A DNA stretch of 48,212 nt from FEB-35 sp050263095 (GCA_050263095.1 JBLNEW010000029.1:1-48212), one strand, 5' to 3'. Positions 15,481 to 23,352 are shown, counted from the first letter of the stretch. Numbers and translations are program-made. The notes: generated by a model from the letters alone, not told the origin.

Positions 15481-17160
15481 TTAAAACATCGCCGGATCGG
15501 TATAGGTGCCCATCGTCTCCCGCAAGGCGTCGCAGATCTCGCCGAGCGTGGCGTATTCCCTCGCCGCATCGAGAAGAAGCGGCATGAGGTTCGCGTTCGA
15601 GAGCGATGCTTCCTTCAGCGCGTCAAGGCACGACGTCACCTTTTTCGTGTTGCGCTTCCGGCGCACCTCGCGGGTCCTTGCGACCTGCCTCTTCTCGACG
15701 GCTTCGTCGATCTTCAGAAGCGGGATCGGGACCTCCTCCTGCATCCCGTAGCAGTTGACGCCGACTATCTTCTTGGCCCCTGCGTCCACGAGCCGCTGGA
15801 AATGGAACGCCGCGTCGGCGATCTCGCGCTGCGGGTATCCCCGCTTCACGGCATTGACCATGCCTCCCATGGCGTCGATCTTCGCGATGTACGCCATGGC
15901 CTTCTCCTCCATCTCGTCCGTAAGCTTCTCGACGAGGAAAGACCCCCCCATGGGGTCGATGGAGTTCGCCGCCCCGGACTCCTCGGCGATTATCTGCTGG
16001 GTTCGAAGGGCTATAGTGGCCGCATGCTCGGTCGGCAGCGCAAGCGTCTCGTCCATCGAGTTCGTGTGCAGCGACTGGGTCCCGCCGAGCACGGCGGCGA
16101 GCGCCTGAAGCGCTACGCGCACGACGTTATTCATCGGCTGCTGCGCCGTAAGCGTGCATCCCGCCGTCTGCGTATGGAACCGCAGCTTCCAGGAGTTTTC
16201 GTCCTTCGCCTTGAACCGTTCCTTCATGATCCGGGCCCACATCCGCCGGGCGGCCCTGTATTTCGCTATCTCCTCGAAAAAATCGACGTGCGCATTGAAG
16301 AAGTAGGACAGGCGCGGGGCGAACTTGTCCACCGGGACCCCCGCGTCGATGCCGGCCTGCACGTAGGCGATACCGTCGGCAATCGTGAACGCCAGCTCCT
16401 GGACGGCCGTGGAACCCGCCTCCCGTATGTGGTATCCGCTGATGCTGATCGTGTTCCATTTCGGCACGAAATCGGAACAGTACGCGATGATGTCGGTGAT
16501 GATCCGCATCGACGGGTCGGGCGGGAAGACCCAGGCGTGCTGCGCGATGTACTCCTTCAGGATGTCGTTCTGGATCGTTCCGCCGAGCCTGTCGAACGGG
16601 ACGCCCTGCTTCTCCGCGACGGCCAGGTACATCGCGAATATCATCGCCGCTGGCCCGTTGATCGTCATCGATGTGGTGACCTTGTCCAGCGGGATGCCTT
16701 CGAACAGAATTTCCATGTCCTTCAGGGAGTCGATGGCGACCCCGCACTTGCCCACTTCTCCCTTCGCGCGCGGGGAGTCCGAGTCGTACCCCATAAGGGT
16801 CGGGAAGTGGAACGCTGTCGACAACCCGGTCTGCCCCTGCGCGAGGAGGAACTTGAACCGGGCGTTCGTGTCCTCCGCAGAGCCGTAGCCCGCGAACTGC
16901 CGCATCGTCCACAGCCTGCCCCGGTACATGGTGGGCTGCACGCCGCGCGTGTACGGGTACTCCCCCGGGAACGCGAGCTGCTTTCCGTAGTCGAAATCCT
17001 CCATCATGTCGGGCGAATAGAGTGCGGCTATCTCCTCGTCGGACACCGTGGAGAACCGGGATTGGCGCTCCGGCGAACGTGACAGGACCCGGGAAAGGGT
17101 CTCCGTCTCCCAACGTCTTTTATCTTCGGAAATCTTCCGGACCTTTTTCCTGTCGTACAT
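15481..17160 (-). CDS. Acyl-CoA mutase large subunit, isobutyryl-CoA mutase-like
   Basis: A 559-residue catalytic (TIM-barrel) subunit of an adenosylcobalamin-dependent acyl-CoA mutase, without the B12 domain, which is the next gene. Family landmarks are TMYRGRLWTMRQFAGYGS (70s-90s), GYDSDSPR, GTIQNDILKEYIAQ, SISGYHIREAGST and QSLHTNSMDE. Two substrate-selecting positions differ from methylmalonyl-CoA mutase: Tyr89 of the Propionibacterium enzyme is Phe89 here (RQFAG), and Arg207, which binds the methylmalonyl carboxylate, is Gln207 (YIAQHAW). Phe/Gln is the isobutyryl-CoA mutase pair, so interconversion of isobutyryl-CoA and butyryl-CoA is the best prediction. Length matches IcmA (about 565). 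GAGGAGGG precedes the ATG. No epimerase or propionyl-CoA carboxylase lies nearby. Other branched acyl-CoAs (for example pivaloyl-CoA) cannot be excluded. Confidence 0.88.
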   Translation of the reverse strand: MYDRKKVRKISEDKRRWETETLSRVLSRSPERQSRFSTVSDEEIAALYSPDMMEDFDYGKQLAFPGEYPYTRGVQPTMYRGRLWTMRQFAGYGSAEDTNARFKFLLAQGQTGLSTAFHFPTLMGYDSDSPRAKGEVGKCGVAIDSLKDMEILFEGIPLDKVTTSMTINGPAAMIFAMYLAVAEKQGVPFDRLGGTIQNDILKEYIAQHAWVFPPDPSMRIITDIIAYCSDFVPKWNTISISGYHIREAGSTAVQELAFTIADGIAYVQAGIDAGVPVDKFAPRLSYFFNAHVDFFEEIAKYRAARRMWARIMKERFKAKDENSWKLRFHTQTAGCTLTAQQPMNNVVRVALQALAAVLGGTQSLHTNSMDETLALPTEHAATIALRTQQIIAEESGAANSIDPMGGSFLVEKLTDEMEEKAMAYIAKIDAMGGMVNAVKRGYPQREIADAAFHFQRLVDAGAKKIVGVNCYGMQEEVPIPLLKIDEAVEKRQVARTREVRRKRNTKKVTSCLDALKEASLSNANLMPLLLDAAREYATLGEICDALRETMGTYTDPAMF

Positions 17161-17177
17161 AGTGCCCTCCTCGCGCG

Positions 17178-17717
17178 TTACCGCTCCACGCCTACCCGCG
17201 CGTCGACGCCCGTTGCGTAGTAATGCTTTATCTCCCGCATCTCCGTAACAAGGTCGGCGATTTCAAGGACCGCCGCCGGCGCCCCCCTGCCGGTAAGAAC
17301 GAGCTCCATGCCGTCGGGCTTGTTGCGGAGCGCCTCCAGTACCTCATCGACCGGGAGAAGCCCGAAGTCCATCGCGCAGTTGATCTCGTCGAGGACCACG
17401 ATGTCCGCCTTCCCCTCGCTTATGATCCCCTTCGCGGTGCGCCATCCTTCGCGCGCCAGCCGGACGTCTTCCGGATCGGGGTTCCTGCGGTTCACGAAGG
17501 TGTCCCTGCCTGCCTGGATGATTTCCACGCAGGGGGCAAGCTTCCTTGCTCCCTCGAGCTCCCCGTAGTCGATCCACCCCTTCATGAACTGGACTATCAC
17601 CGTGTGAAGCCCGTGCCCCGCAGCCCGCAGCGCAAGGCCCAGGGCCGCCGTTGTCTTCCCCTTGCCGTCGCCGGTGTACACCTGGATGTACCCCCGCCCC
17701 AGGCTTGCCGGGTTCAC
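17178..17717 (-). CDS. cobO: Cob(I)alamin/cob(I)yrinate adenosyltransferase (CobO/BtuR/CobA type)
   Basis: This enzyme transfers the 5'-deoxyadenosyl group of ATP to cob(I)alamin to give adenosylcobalamin, the cofactor of the mutase encoded next to it. The 179-residue protein has the CobA-type P-loop GDGKGKTT (residues 16-23), VIVQFMKG, VVLDEINCAMDFGLL and the LTGRGAP block. The GTG at 17717 is chosen as start: it lies 5 bp after the acyl-CoA dehydrogenase stop, with AAGG upstream, and gives the family-typical YIQVYTGDGKGKTT near the N-terminus. A longer frame to 17876 is antisense-like padding within the upstream gene. Placement between dehydrogenase and mutase, without other cobalamin-biosynthesis genes, implies dedicated cofactor supply for the mutase (salvage or repair) rather than de novo corrin synthesis. 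Confidence 0.92.
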   Translation of the reverse strand: MNPASLGRGYIQVYTGDGKGKTTAALGLALRAAGHGLHTVIVQFMKGWIDYGELEGARKLAPCVEIIQAGRDTFVNRRNPDPEDVRLAREGWRTAKGIISEGKADIVVLDEINCAMDFGLLPVDEVLEALRNKPDGMELVLTGRGAPAAVLEIADLVTEMREIKHYYATGVDARVGVER

Positions 17718-17722
17718 GGCTC

Positions 17723-18859
17723 TTACGCCTTCAGCAGCGATCGGGAGAGGACTATCCGCTGGATTTCGGACGTCCCCTCGAATATCGTGCTGACCTTTAC
17801 GTCGCGCAGGTGCCGTTCCACCGGGTATTCCCGTATGTATCCGTAGCCCCCAAGGATCTGGACCGCCTTGTTGCACGCCCGGTTGGCGGCCTCGGATGCG
17901 AACATCTTCGCCATCGATGCCTCCCGCGTATGCGGCTTTCCCCGGTCCTTGAGGAATGCGGCCCGGTATGCCAGCAGCTGGGCGGCGTCAAGCTCGGTCG
18001 CGGAGTCGGCCAGCATCCACTGGATCGCCTGGAAATCGGCCAGCGGCTTGTCGAACTGCCTGCGGTCCCTGGAGTAGGAGGTTGCGGTTTCCAGGGCCGC
18101 CCTGGCGACCCCGATCGATGAAGAGGCGATGCCGATCCGGCCCCCGTCCAGCGCAGCCATGGCGATCCTGAAGCCGTCGCCGGGTCCGCCCAGCAGGTTC
18201 CGCTTCGGGATCCTGCATTCGTCGAAAGTCATGGAGACGGTGTGCGAGCCGGTGAGACCCATCTTGCGCTCGGCCTTGCCGATCGACAATCCGGCCGTCC
18301 CCGCTTCCACGAGAAATGCACCGATCCTCCTGGGTTCCCTTTGCGTCAGCGCCATGACTATCGTCACGCCGGCGTATGCGCCGTTCGTTATGAATATCTT
18401 GTTCCCGGAGAGTACGTAGCTGTCGCCGTCCTCCACGGCGGTCGATTTCAAACTCGCCGCATCCGATCCGGCCGACGGCTCCGTCAGGGCGTAAGCGCCA
18501 AGCCCGTTTTCGTACGACGCAAGCTTCGGAAGGAACCTGCTTCGCTGGTCGTCATTCCCGAACCGCCAGATCACCTCGCCCACCATGTTGGTGACCGCCA
18601 TGCCGACCGCGGTGGAGGCGCATCCGCCCGCGACTTCCCGCAGGGCGATGTTGTAGGCGACGGCGCCCGACTCCGATCCTCCGAAGGACGCCGGGTAGAG
18701 CATCCCCAGCATGCCGAGTTCGGCAAGCTGCCGCATGTTCTCTTCCGGGTAGCGGCTCTCCTCGTCCACCTGCGCGGCTTTGGGCGCGAACGACTTGCGC
18801 GCCAGCGACCTCGCCATGTCCTGCACCTGCTGCTGCTCGTCCGTAAGATCGAAGCGCAT
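17723..18859 (-). CDS. Acyl-CoA dehydrogenase (second copy)
   Basis: A 378-residue ACAD. Landmarks are AYALTEPSAGSDAASL (FAD/substrate loop), the beta domain with NKIFITNGAYAG, SYSRDRRQFDKPLADFQAIQW, and VQILGGYGYIREYPVERHLRD. The catalytic Glu is in IFEGTSEIQR at the C-terminus. It is closely similar in motif pattern to the neighbouring copy at 18864-20006, only 4 bp upstream, so the pair probably arose by tandem duplication and now handles different chain types, such as butyryl-CoA and a branched acyl-CoA. The protein is shorter in the beta domain (TQREPRRIGAFLVEAG). Electron-transfer flavoprotein genes are absent from the window, so its electron acceptor must be encoded elsewhere. Confidence 0.92.
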   Translation of the reverse strand: MRFDLTDEQQQVQDMARSLARKSFAPKAAQVDEESRYPEENMRQLAELGMLGMLYPASFGGSESGAVAYNIALREVAGGCASTAVGMAVTNMVGEVIWRFGNDDQRSRFLPKLASYENGLGAYALTEPSAGSDAASLKSTAVEDGDSYVLSGNKIFITNGAYAGVTIVMALTQREPRRIGAFLVEAGTAGLSIGKAERKMGLTGSHTVSMTFDECRIPKRNLLGGPGDGFRIAMAALDGGRIGIASSSIGVARAALETATSYSRDRRQFDKPLADFQAIQWMLADSATELDAAQLLAYRAAFLKDRGKPHTREASMAKMFASEAANRACNKAVQILGGYGYIREYPVERHLRDVKVSTIFEGTSEIQRIVLSRSLLKA

Positions 18860-18863
18860 CGGA

Positions 18864-20006
18864 TCAGTCCTTGAGCATTGCGGCGGCGATGATCATCCGC
18901 TGGATCTCCGAGGTCCCCTCGTAGATCTCGGTTATCTTGGCGTCCCTGAAGTGCCGCTCCGCCGGATATTCCTTTATGTACCCGTAGCCCCCGTGGATCT
19001 GTATCCCCTTGACGCCGGCCCTCATGGCCGCCTCGGAGGCGTACAGCTTGGCCATCGCGGACTCCTTGGAATGCCTTGCCTTTCGGTCCTTCAGCCACGC
19101 CGCCCTGTATGCCAGAAGCCTCGCGGCGTCGATTTCGGTTGCCATGTCCGCCAGCATCCACTGGATCGCCTGGAATTCCGAGATGGGCTGGCCGAACTGC
19201 TTTCGATCCTTGGCATATGCGAGCGCATCCTCCAGCGACGCCCGCCCGATCCCGATGGCCTGCGCGGCGATTCCGATCCGGCCGCCGTCGAGCGTGTTCA
19301 TTGCGACCTTGAATCCGTCGCCTTCGTTCCCGAGACGGTCCGCCGCGGCGATCTTGACGTCCTCCAGCACTATCGACGAGGTCGGGGAGGCTTTTATGCC
19401 CATTTTTTTCTCATGTTTGCCGATAGATACGCCCGGCAACTTCATGTCAAGGATGAAGGTGGTGATCCCCTTGTGCCTTTTTTCCTTGTCCGTCATGGTG
19501 AAGAGTATGCAGATGTCCGCCTCGGGAGCGTTGGTTATGAAGTTCTTGGTGCCGTTTACTACGTAATGATCCCCTTTCCGCACCGCCGTCGTCTTCTGGG
19601 ATCCCGCGTCCGATCCGGCGCCGGGCTCCGTAAGCCCGAAACATCCCAGCTTTTCACCGGAGGCCAGGGGGACCAGGTATTTTTTCTTCTGCTCTTCCGT
19701 GCCGAACTTGAGGAGCGGGTCGCATACCAGGGAATTGTTGACCGACATGATCACCGCCGTGGAGGCGCATGCCCTCGCTATCTCCTCCATCGCGATCGCG
19801 TAGCAGACGTTGTCCATCCCGGCGCCGCCGTACTCCTCCGGGACGGCCACTCCCATGAGGCCGAGCTCGGCCATCTTGCGGACGAGCTCGGCCGGGTAGC
19901 GCCCCGTCTCGTCCAGCTCCGCGGCCTTCGGCAGGACTTCCTTCTGCGCGAAGCTTCTCGCCATCTCCTGGATCATCCGCTGCTCTTCGGTAAGGTCGAA
20001 TACCAT
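18864..20006 (-). CDS. Acyl-CoA dehydrogenase, butyryl-CoA dehydrogenase-like (first copy)
   Basis: A 380-residue flavoprotein with the canonical short-chain ACAD pattern: EYGGAGMDNVCYAIAMEEIA, CFGLTEPGAGSDAGSQKT, the long NFITNAPEADI strand, DRKQFGQPISEFQAIQWMLADMATEIDAARLL, QIHGGYGYIKEYPAERHFRDAKI, and the catalytic Glu in IYEGTSEIQR. This combination is what bacterial butyryl-CoA dehydrogenases (Bcd) show, so it is the best candidate for oxidising butyryl-CoA made by the mutase. It lies 41 bp downstream of the enoyl-CoA hydratase gene end in map terms, and it is preceded by GGGAGA. In order of transcription the operon therefore lists thiolase, hydroxyacyl-CoA dehydrogenase, hydratase and dehydrogenase, the reverse of the reaction order. 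Confidence 0.93.
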   Translation of the reverse strand: MVFDLTEEQRMIQEMARSFAQKEVLPKAAELDETGRYPAELVRKMAELGLMGVAVPEEYGGAGMDNVCYAIAMEEIARACASTAVIMSVNNSLVCDPLLKFGTEEQKKKYLVPLASGEKLGCFGLTEPGAGSDAGSQKTTAVRKGDHYVVNGTKNFITNAPEADICILFTMTDKEKRHKGITTFILDMKLPGVSIGKHEKKMGIKASPTSSIVLEDVKIAAADRLGNEGDGFKVAMNTLDGGRIGIAAQAIGIGRASLEDALAYAKDRKQFGQPISEFQAIQWMLADMATEIDAARLLAYRAAWLKDRKARHSKESAMAKLYASEAAMRAGVKGIQIHGGYGYIKEYPAERHFRDAKITEIYEGTSEIQRMIIAAAMLKD

Positions 20007-20047
20007 CTTTGCCGTCTCCCTGTCGGTAATTTATCGCCCGGCCTTCC

Positions 20048-20830
20048 CTACCTGCCCGTGAACGAGGGCTTCCGCTTTTCGAGGAAGGCGGCCATTCCCT
20101 CCGCGCGGTCGGCTGTGGAGAAGCCCACGGCGAAAGCGTTGGCCTCCAGCGCGCATGCGTTCGAAAGGTCCAGGTCCAGGCCGCGGTTCATCGCCATCTT
20201 GGCGGTGCGGACCGCTACCGGTCCCTTGGAAAGGATCTTCTCGGCCATCCCGCGCGCGGCGACCATGAGTTCGGCCTGCGGCACGACCCGGTTCACGAGC
20301 CCGATCTCGCAGGCCCGCTGTGCGGTGATCATCTCCCCGGTAAGCACGATCTCCTTGGCGATGTTCCTCCCCACGAGCCGGGGGAGCCGCTGCGTGCCTC
20401 CGTATCCAGGAATTATGCCGAGGTTTACTTCCGGCTGGCCGAACCTGGCGGTATCCGCGGCGATCAGGATGTCGCACGCCATCGCCAGCTCGCATCCCCC
20501 CCCAAGCGCGAACCCGTTTATCGCTCCGATGACCGGCTGAGGCAGGCGCTCGATGCGCTCGAGGACGCCCTGCCCGAAGAGCGCGAACTCCAGCGCCTGG
20601 ACCGCGTTGAAGTGCCGCATTTCGGAGATGTCGGCGCCGGCCACGAACGCCTTTTCGCCCGCACCTGTCAGCACCACGACACCGACGTCATCCCTGTCCG
20701 CCATTTCCGCGAATGCGGCCGAAAGCTCCCGCACCGTAGCGGGGTTCAGCGCGTTCAGCGACTTGGGCCGGTTGACGGTGACCGTGGCGATCCTTTCCGA
20801 TACCGAGACGAGCAGGTTCGCGTATTCCAT
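20048..20830 (-). CDS. Enoyl-CoA hydratase (crotonase)
   Basis: A 260-residue crotonase-fold enzyme that hydrates trans-2-enoyl-CoA to (S)-3-hydroxyacyl-CoA. The oxyanion-hole motif is AGADISEM (residues 65-72) and INGFALGGGCELAMACD. Both catalytic glutamates are present: Glu114 in GGCELA and Glu134 in FGQPEV, followed by IIPGYGGTQRLPRLVG. The presence of both Glu argues for true hydratase activity rather than isomerase or hydrolase. The ATG at 20830 is chosen because GAGGGAG lies just upstream; a GTG at 20845 overlaps the stop of the hydroxyacyl-CoA dehydrogenase and would add five residues. It fits crotonyl-CoA hydration in butyryl-CoA oxidation. Confidence 0.94.
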   Translation of the reverse strand: MEYANLLVSVSERIATVTVNRPKSLNALNPATVRELSAAFAEMADRDDVGVVVLTGAGEKAFVAGADISEMRHFNAVQALEFALFGQGVLERIERLPQPVIGAINGFALGGGCELAMACDILIAADTARFGQPEVNLGIIPGYGGTQRLPRLVGRNIAKEIVLTGEMITAQRACEIGLVNRVVPQAELMVAARGMAEKILSKGPVAVRTAKMAMNRGLDLDLSNACALEANAFAVGFSTADRAEGMAAFLEKRKPSFTGR

Positions 20831-20841
20831 ATCTGGCTCCC

Positions 20842-21699
20842 TCACGCCTTTCGGTAGTCGTAGAAGCCGCGCCCCGCCTTCTTTCCCAGGTAACCGGCCT
20901 CGACGTGTTTCTTGAGAAGCGGACAGGGCCTGTACTTGGGATCCCCCAGGCCATCCTGCATGACTTTCAGGACCTCGAGACAGGTGTCGAGCCCGATGAG
21001 GTCGGCGAGAGCCAGCGGCCCCATCGGGTGGTTCGCCCCCATCCTCATTATGGCGTCGATGTCCTCCGCCTTTCCCACCCCTTCCATCAGCGCAAATGCG
21101 GCCTCGTTTATCATGGGCATGAGGATCCTGTTGGCGATGAATCCCGGGTAATCGTTCGCGGGAACCGGTTCCTTGCCCAGCCGCCTTGCCAGGTCCATGG
21201 TGGCGTCGAACGTTTCCTGCGACGTCTGCATCCCCCGGATGACCTCCACCAGTTTCATGAGCGGCACCGGGTTCATGAAGTGCATCCCGACGACCCTCTC
21301 CGGCCTGCGGGTGACCGACGCTATTCCGGTGATCGAAATGGAAGACGTGTTCGTGGCGAGGATCCTCCCCTCGGGCAGGATCCCGTCCAGTTTCCGGAAC
21401 AGCGTGTGCTTCAATTCCTCACGCTCGGTGGCGGCCTCGATCGCGAAGTCGCAGGCCGAAAAGCCGCCGAGATCCGTCGTCGCGACCAGGTTCGACAGCA
21501 TATTGTCCCGATCCGCCGCGGAGATCTTCTCTTTCCGGACCAGGATATCCAGCCCCTTTTCGATGCCCGCGCGCCCCCTGGAAAGGAACGCTTCGGAAAC
21601 ATCGTTGAGCACAACCTTGAACCCGCCCATGAGCGAAACCTGGGCTATCCCGCCGCCCATCTGGCCCGCGCCCACTACCCCGATCGTGCGGATGTCCAT
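20842..21699 (-). CDS. hbd: 3-hydroxybutyryl-CoA dehydrogenase
   Basis: A 285-residue NAD(P)-dependent 3-hydroxyacyl-CoA dehydrogenase of the short, stand-alone (Hbd/PaaH) type. The Rossmann motif is GVVGAGQMGGGIAQ (Gly10-x-Gly12-x2-Gly15). The catalytic His140 is in VGMHFMNPVPLMKLVEVI, the substrate serine region is ATNTSSISIT, and the C-terminal dimer domain has GFIANRILMPMINEA and ANHPMGPLALADLIGLD, ending GRGFYDY. This is the enzyme for (S)-3-hydroxybutyryl-CoA to acetoacetyl-CoA. The start at 21699 (MDIRTIGVVGAG) has GGTGGAGG upstream; the longer ATG at 21723 overlaps the thiolase stop and lacks a ribosome site. The gene lies between thiolase and crotonase, the standard butyrate-oxidation grouping. 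Confidence 0.94.
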   Translation of the reverse strand: MDIRTIGVVGAGQMGGGIAQVSLMGGFKVVLNDVSEAFLSRGRAGIEKGLDILVRKEKISAADRDNMLSNLVATTDLGGFSACDFAIEAATEREELKHTLFRKLDGILPEGRILATNTSSISITGIASVTRRPERVVGMHFMNPVPLMKLVEVIRGMQTSQETFDATMDLARRLGKEPVPANDYPGFIANRILMPMINEAAFALMEGVGKAEDIDAIMRMGANHPMGPLALADLIGLDTCLEVLKVMQDGLGDPKYRPCPLLKKHVEAGYLGKKAGRGFYDYRKA

Positions 21700-21719
21700 G
21701 CCGGCCTCCACCTTTCGAT

Positions 21720-22898
21720 TCATTCCCGTTCAAGCAGCATCGCGACGGCCTCGCCGCCGCCGATGCACAGCGATGCGATGCCCAGCTTCTCGCCCCGGTC
21801 CTCCATCGCGTAGAGAAGCGTCGCAAGGATCCGCGCGCCGGAAGCGCCGATCGGGTGTCCGAGCGACACCGCCCCTCCGTACACGTTCACCCGTTCCCTG
21901 TCGAGCTTCAAGCCCCGGATCGCGGCTATTGCGACCCCGGAGAACGCCTCGTTGATCTCGTAAAGGCCCACCTTGTCCTTCTCGACGCCGGTCTTCTCCA
22001 GCAGCTTCCTTATCGCGTCGATCGGGGCTACGGTGAACCAGACAGGCTCGAGCGACGCCGTCGCGTAGCCGACGATCCTGGCCAGCGGGCGTATGCCGCG
22101 GCGCCTGGCATTGTCCGCGGACATCACGACCACCGCGGCCGCGCCGTCGTTGATCGTCGAGGCGTTTCCCGCCGTGACGGTGCCGTCCTTCTGGAATACG
22201 GGTTTGAGAGAAGACAGCTTGGAGACGTTCCCGCGCCCCGGCTCCTCGTCCACCTTGAAAACCAGCGGGTCGCCCTTCCTCTGCGGGATTGCGACGCCGA
22301 CTATCTCCTTCTCGAATTTCCCGTCCCTGATGGCCGCGAGCGACCGGTTATACGAAGACGCCGCGAACTCGTCCTGGTCCTCCCTGGAGATACGGTGTTC
22401 CCTGGCGAGCAGCTCGGCGCAATTTCCCATGTGTATGTCGTTGTATACGTCCCACAGGCCGTCGACGATCATGTGGTCGTAGATCGTGTCGTTTCCCAGG
22501 CGATAACCCGACCGGGCCTTCTTCAGTAGGTACGGCGCCTGGCTCATGGACTCCATGCCGCCGGCGACTATCACCTCGAACTCGCCTGTGGCGACCGCCT
22601 GCGCCGCCAGCATGACGGATTTGAGCCCCGAGCCGCACATCTTGTTGATGGTCATGGCGCCGGCGGAAACGGGGACGCCTGCGTATATGCCTGCCTGGCG
22701 GGCCGGGGCCTGCCCTGAGCCGGCCGGAAGGACGTTCCCCATGATGACCTGGTCCACGTCTTCCTTCCCGATCCCTCCGCGCGATATCGCTTCCGCGATG
22801 GCGATGGCGCCGAGCCTGGGCGCCGGGATGTCCGCGAGCGTCCCGTTCAGGCTCCCGATCGCCGTCCTGGCCGCTCCGGTGATGACTGCTTCGTTCAT
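21720..22898 (-). CDS. Acetyl-CoA C-acetyltransferase (canonical thiolase)
   Basis: A 392-residue thiolase with all three catalytic motifs: nucleophile Cys88 in NKMCGSGLKSV, the His in GGAVSLGHPIGASGAR, and the C-terminal Cys in CIGGGEAVAM. NEAFSGVAI is the fourth conserved block. Length and motifs match acetoacetyl-CoA thiolases (AtoB/ThlA), so cleaving acetoacetyl-CoA to two acetyl-CoA is the expected role. It is the first enzyme gene after merR. The start at 22898 (MNEAVITGAARTAIG) is fixed by AAAGGAG 7 bp upstream; the frame extends to 22934, but that extension overlaps merR. Its motifs are unlike those of the second, SCP2-type thiolase later in the operon, so the two are not duplicates. 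Confidence 0.94.
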   Translation of the reverse strand: MNEAVITGAARTAIGSLNGTLADIPAPRLGAIAIAEAISRGGIGKEDVDQVIMGNVLPAGSGQAPARQAGIYAGVPVSAGAMTINKMCGSGLKSVMLAAQAVATGEFEVIVAGGMESMSQAPYLLKKARSGYRLGNDTIYDHMIVDGLWDVYNDIHMGNCAELLAREHRISREDQDEFAASSYNRSLAAIRDGKFEKEIVGVAIPQRKGDPLVFKVDEEPGRGNVSKLSSLKPVFQKDGTVTAGNASTINDGAAAVVVMSADNARRRGIRPLARIVGYATASLEPVWFTVAPIDAIRKLLEKTGVEKDKVGLYEINEAFSGVAIAAIRGLKLDRERVNVYGGAVSLGHPIGASGARILATLLYAMEDRGEKLGIASLCIGGGEAVAMLLERE

Positions 22899-22930
22899 GG
22901 CGCTCTCCTTTGGCGACGTTTCGGCGTCGC

Positions 22931-23329
22931 TCACGTTTCCTGCGGCAGTTTCCCCCGCAGCCTCGCCTGGTATTCCCGGATGTCTTTTTTTAGAGCAGTC
23001 AGCTGGTTGATGCGCTCGTCGATCTGGATCGCGCGCTGGTCGAGGAGGACGATAAGCTTGGGGATTATTTCACGGTTGTTGCGCTGCTGCCGGTAGATCT
23101 TTTCCAGCTCGACCATCTCCGCGAGGGTGAGCCCGAGCATCTTGAGCCTGTTGATGAATTTAAGGCGGCGTACGTCGTCGTCCGTGTAAACGCGCTTGCC
23201 GTTCTCGATCCGCCGGACGCTGTGCAGCAGGCCGATCTCTTCGTAGTACCGGATCGTCCGCTGCGTGAGGCTCACCATACGGCTCAACTCGCCGATAGAA
23301 TAGGTGGATGAGCGCTCGGAAGACCCCAT
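22931..23329 (-). CDS. MerR-family transcriptional regulator
   Basis: A 132-residue MerR regulator. The N-terminal winged helix reads TYSIGELSRMVSLTQRTIRYYEEIGLL, then RVYTDDDVRRLKFINRLKMLGLTLAEM, followed by a long dimerisation coiled coil (about 72-120: LDQRAIQIDERINQLTALKKD). There are no cysteines in the effector region, so metal sensing is unlikely. Such MerR proteins often control acyl-CoA and branched-chain amino-acid degradation (LiuR type), sensing acyl-CoA or related ligands. It is the first gene of the 15-gene operon, 32 bp before the thiolase start, and a promoter plus a dyad lie directly upstream, which suggests autoregulation and control of the whole set. The ATG at 23329 has AGGTGG 5 bp upstream; a GTG three codons earlier is less well placed. 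Confidence 0.9.
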   Translation of the reverse strand: MGSSERSSTYSIGELSRMVSLTQRTIRYYEEIGLLHSVRRIENGKRVYTDDDVRRLKFINRLKMLGLTLAEMVELEKIYRQQRNNREIIPKLIVLLDQRAIQIDERINQLTALKKDIREYQARLRGKLPQET

Positions 23330-23334
23330 ATTTA

Positions 23335-23352
23335 CCACCTTACGTTAAGTGG
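23335..23352. promoter_or_regulatory. Imperfect palindrome, candidate MerR operator
   Basis: The 18-bp sequence CCACCTTACGTTAAGTGG is symmetric at 14 of 18 positions. It lies between the predicted transcription start (near 23351) and the merR ATG and covers the ribosome site. A regulator bound here would block initiation or early elongation. A second, shorter dyad (GGAC-T-GTCC) lies inside the promoter spacer, where MerR proteins classically bind, so either could be the true operator. Confidence 0.45.

Noticed and set aside
13747..17082. A plus-strand open frame of about 1111 codons across the mutase and thiolase genes
   Set aside because: It is antisense to three genes with intact catalytic motifs, has no recognisable domain and is arginine/histidine-rich. 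Long antisense frames are common in high-GC DNA.
15481..17160. Plain annotation as methylmalonyl-CoA mutase of a propionate pathway
   Set aside because: Phe89/Gln207 and the absence of epimerase and carboxylase genes argue against it.
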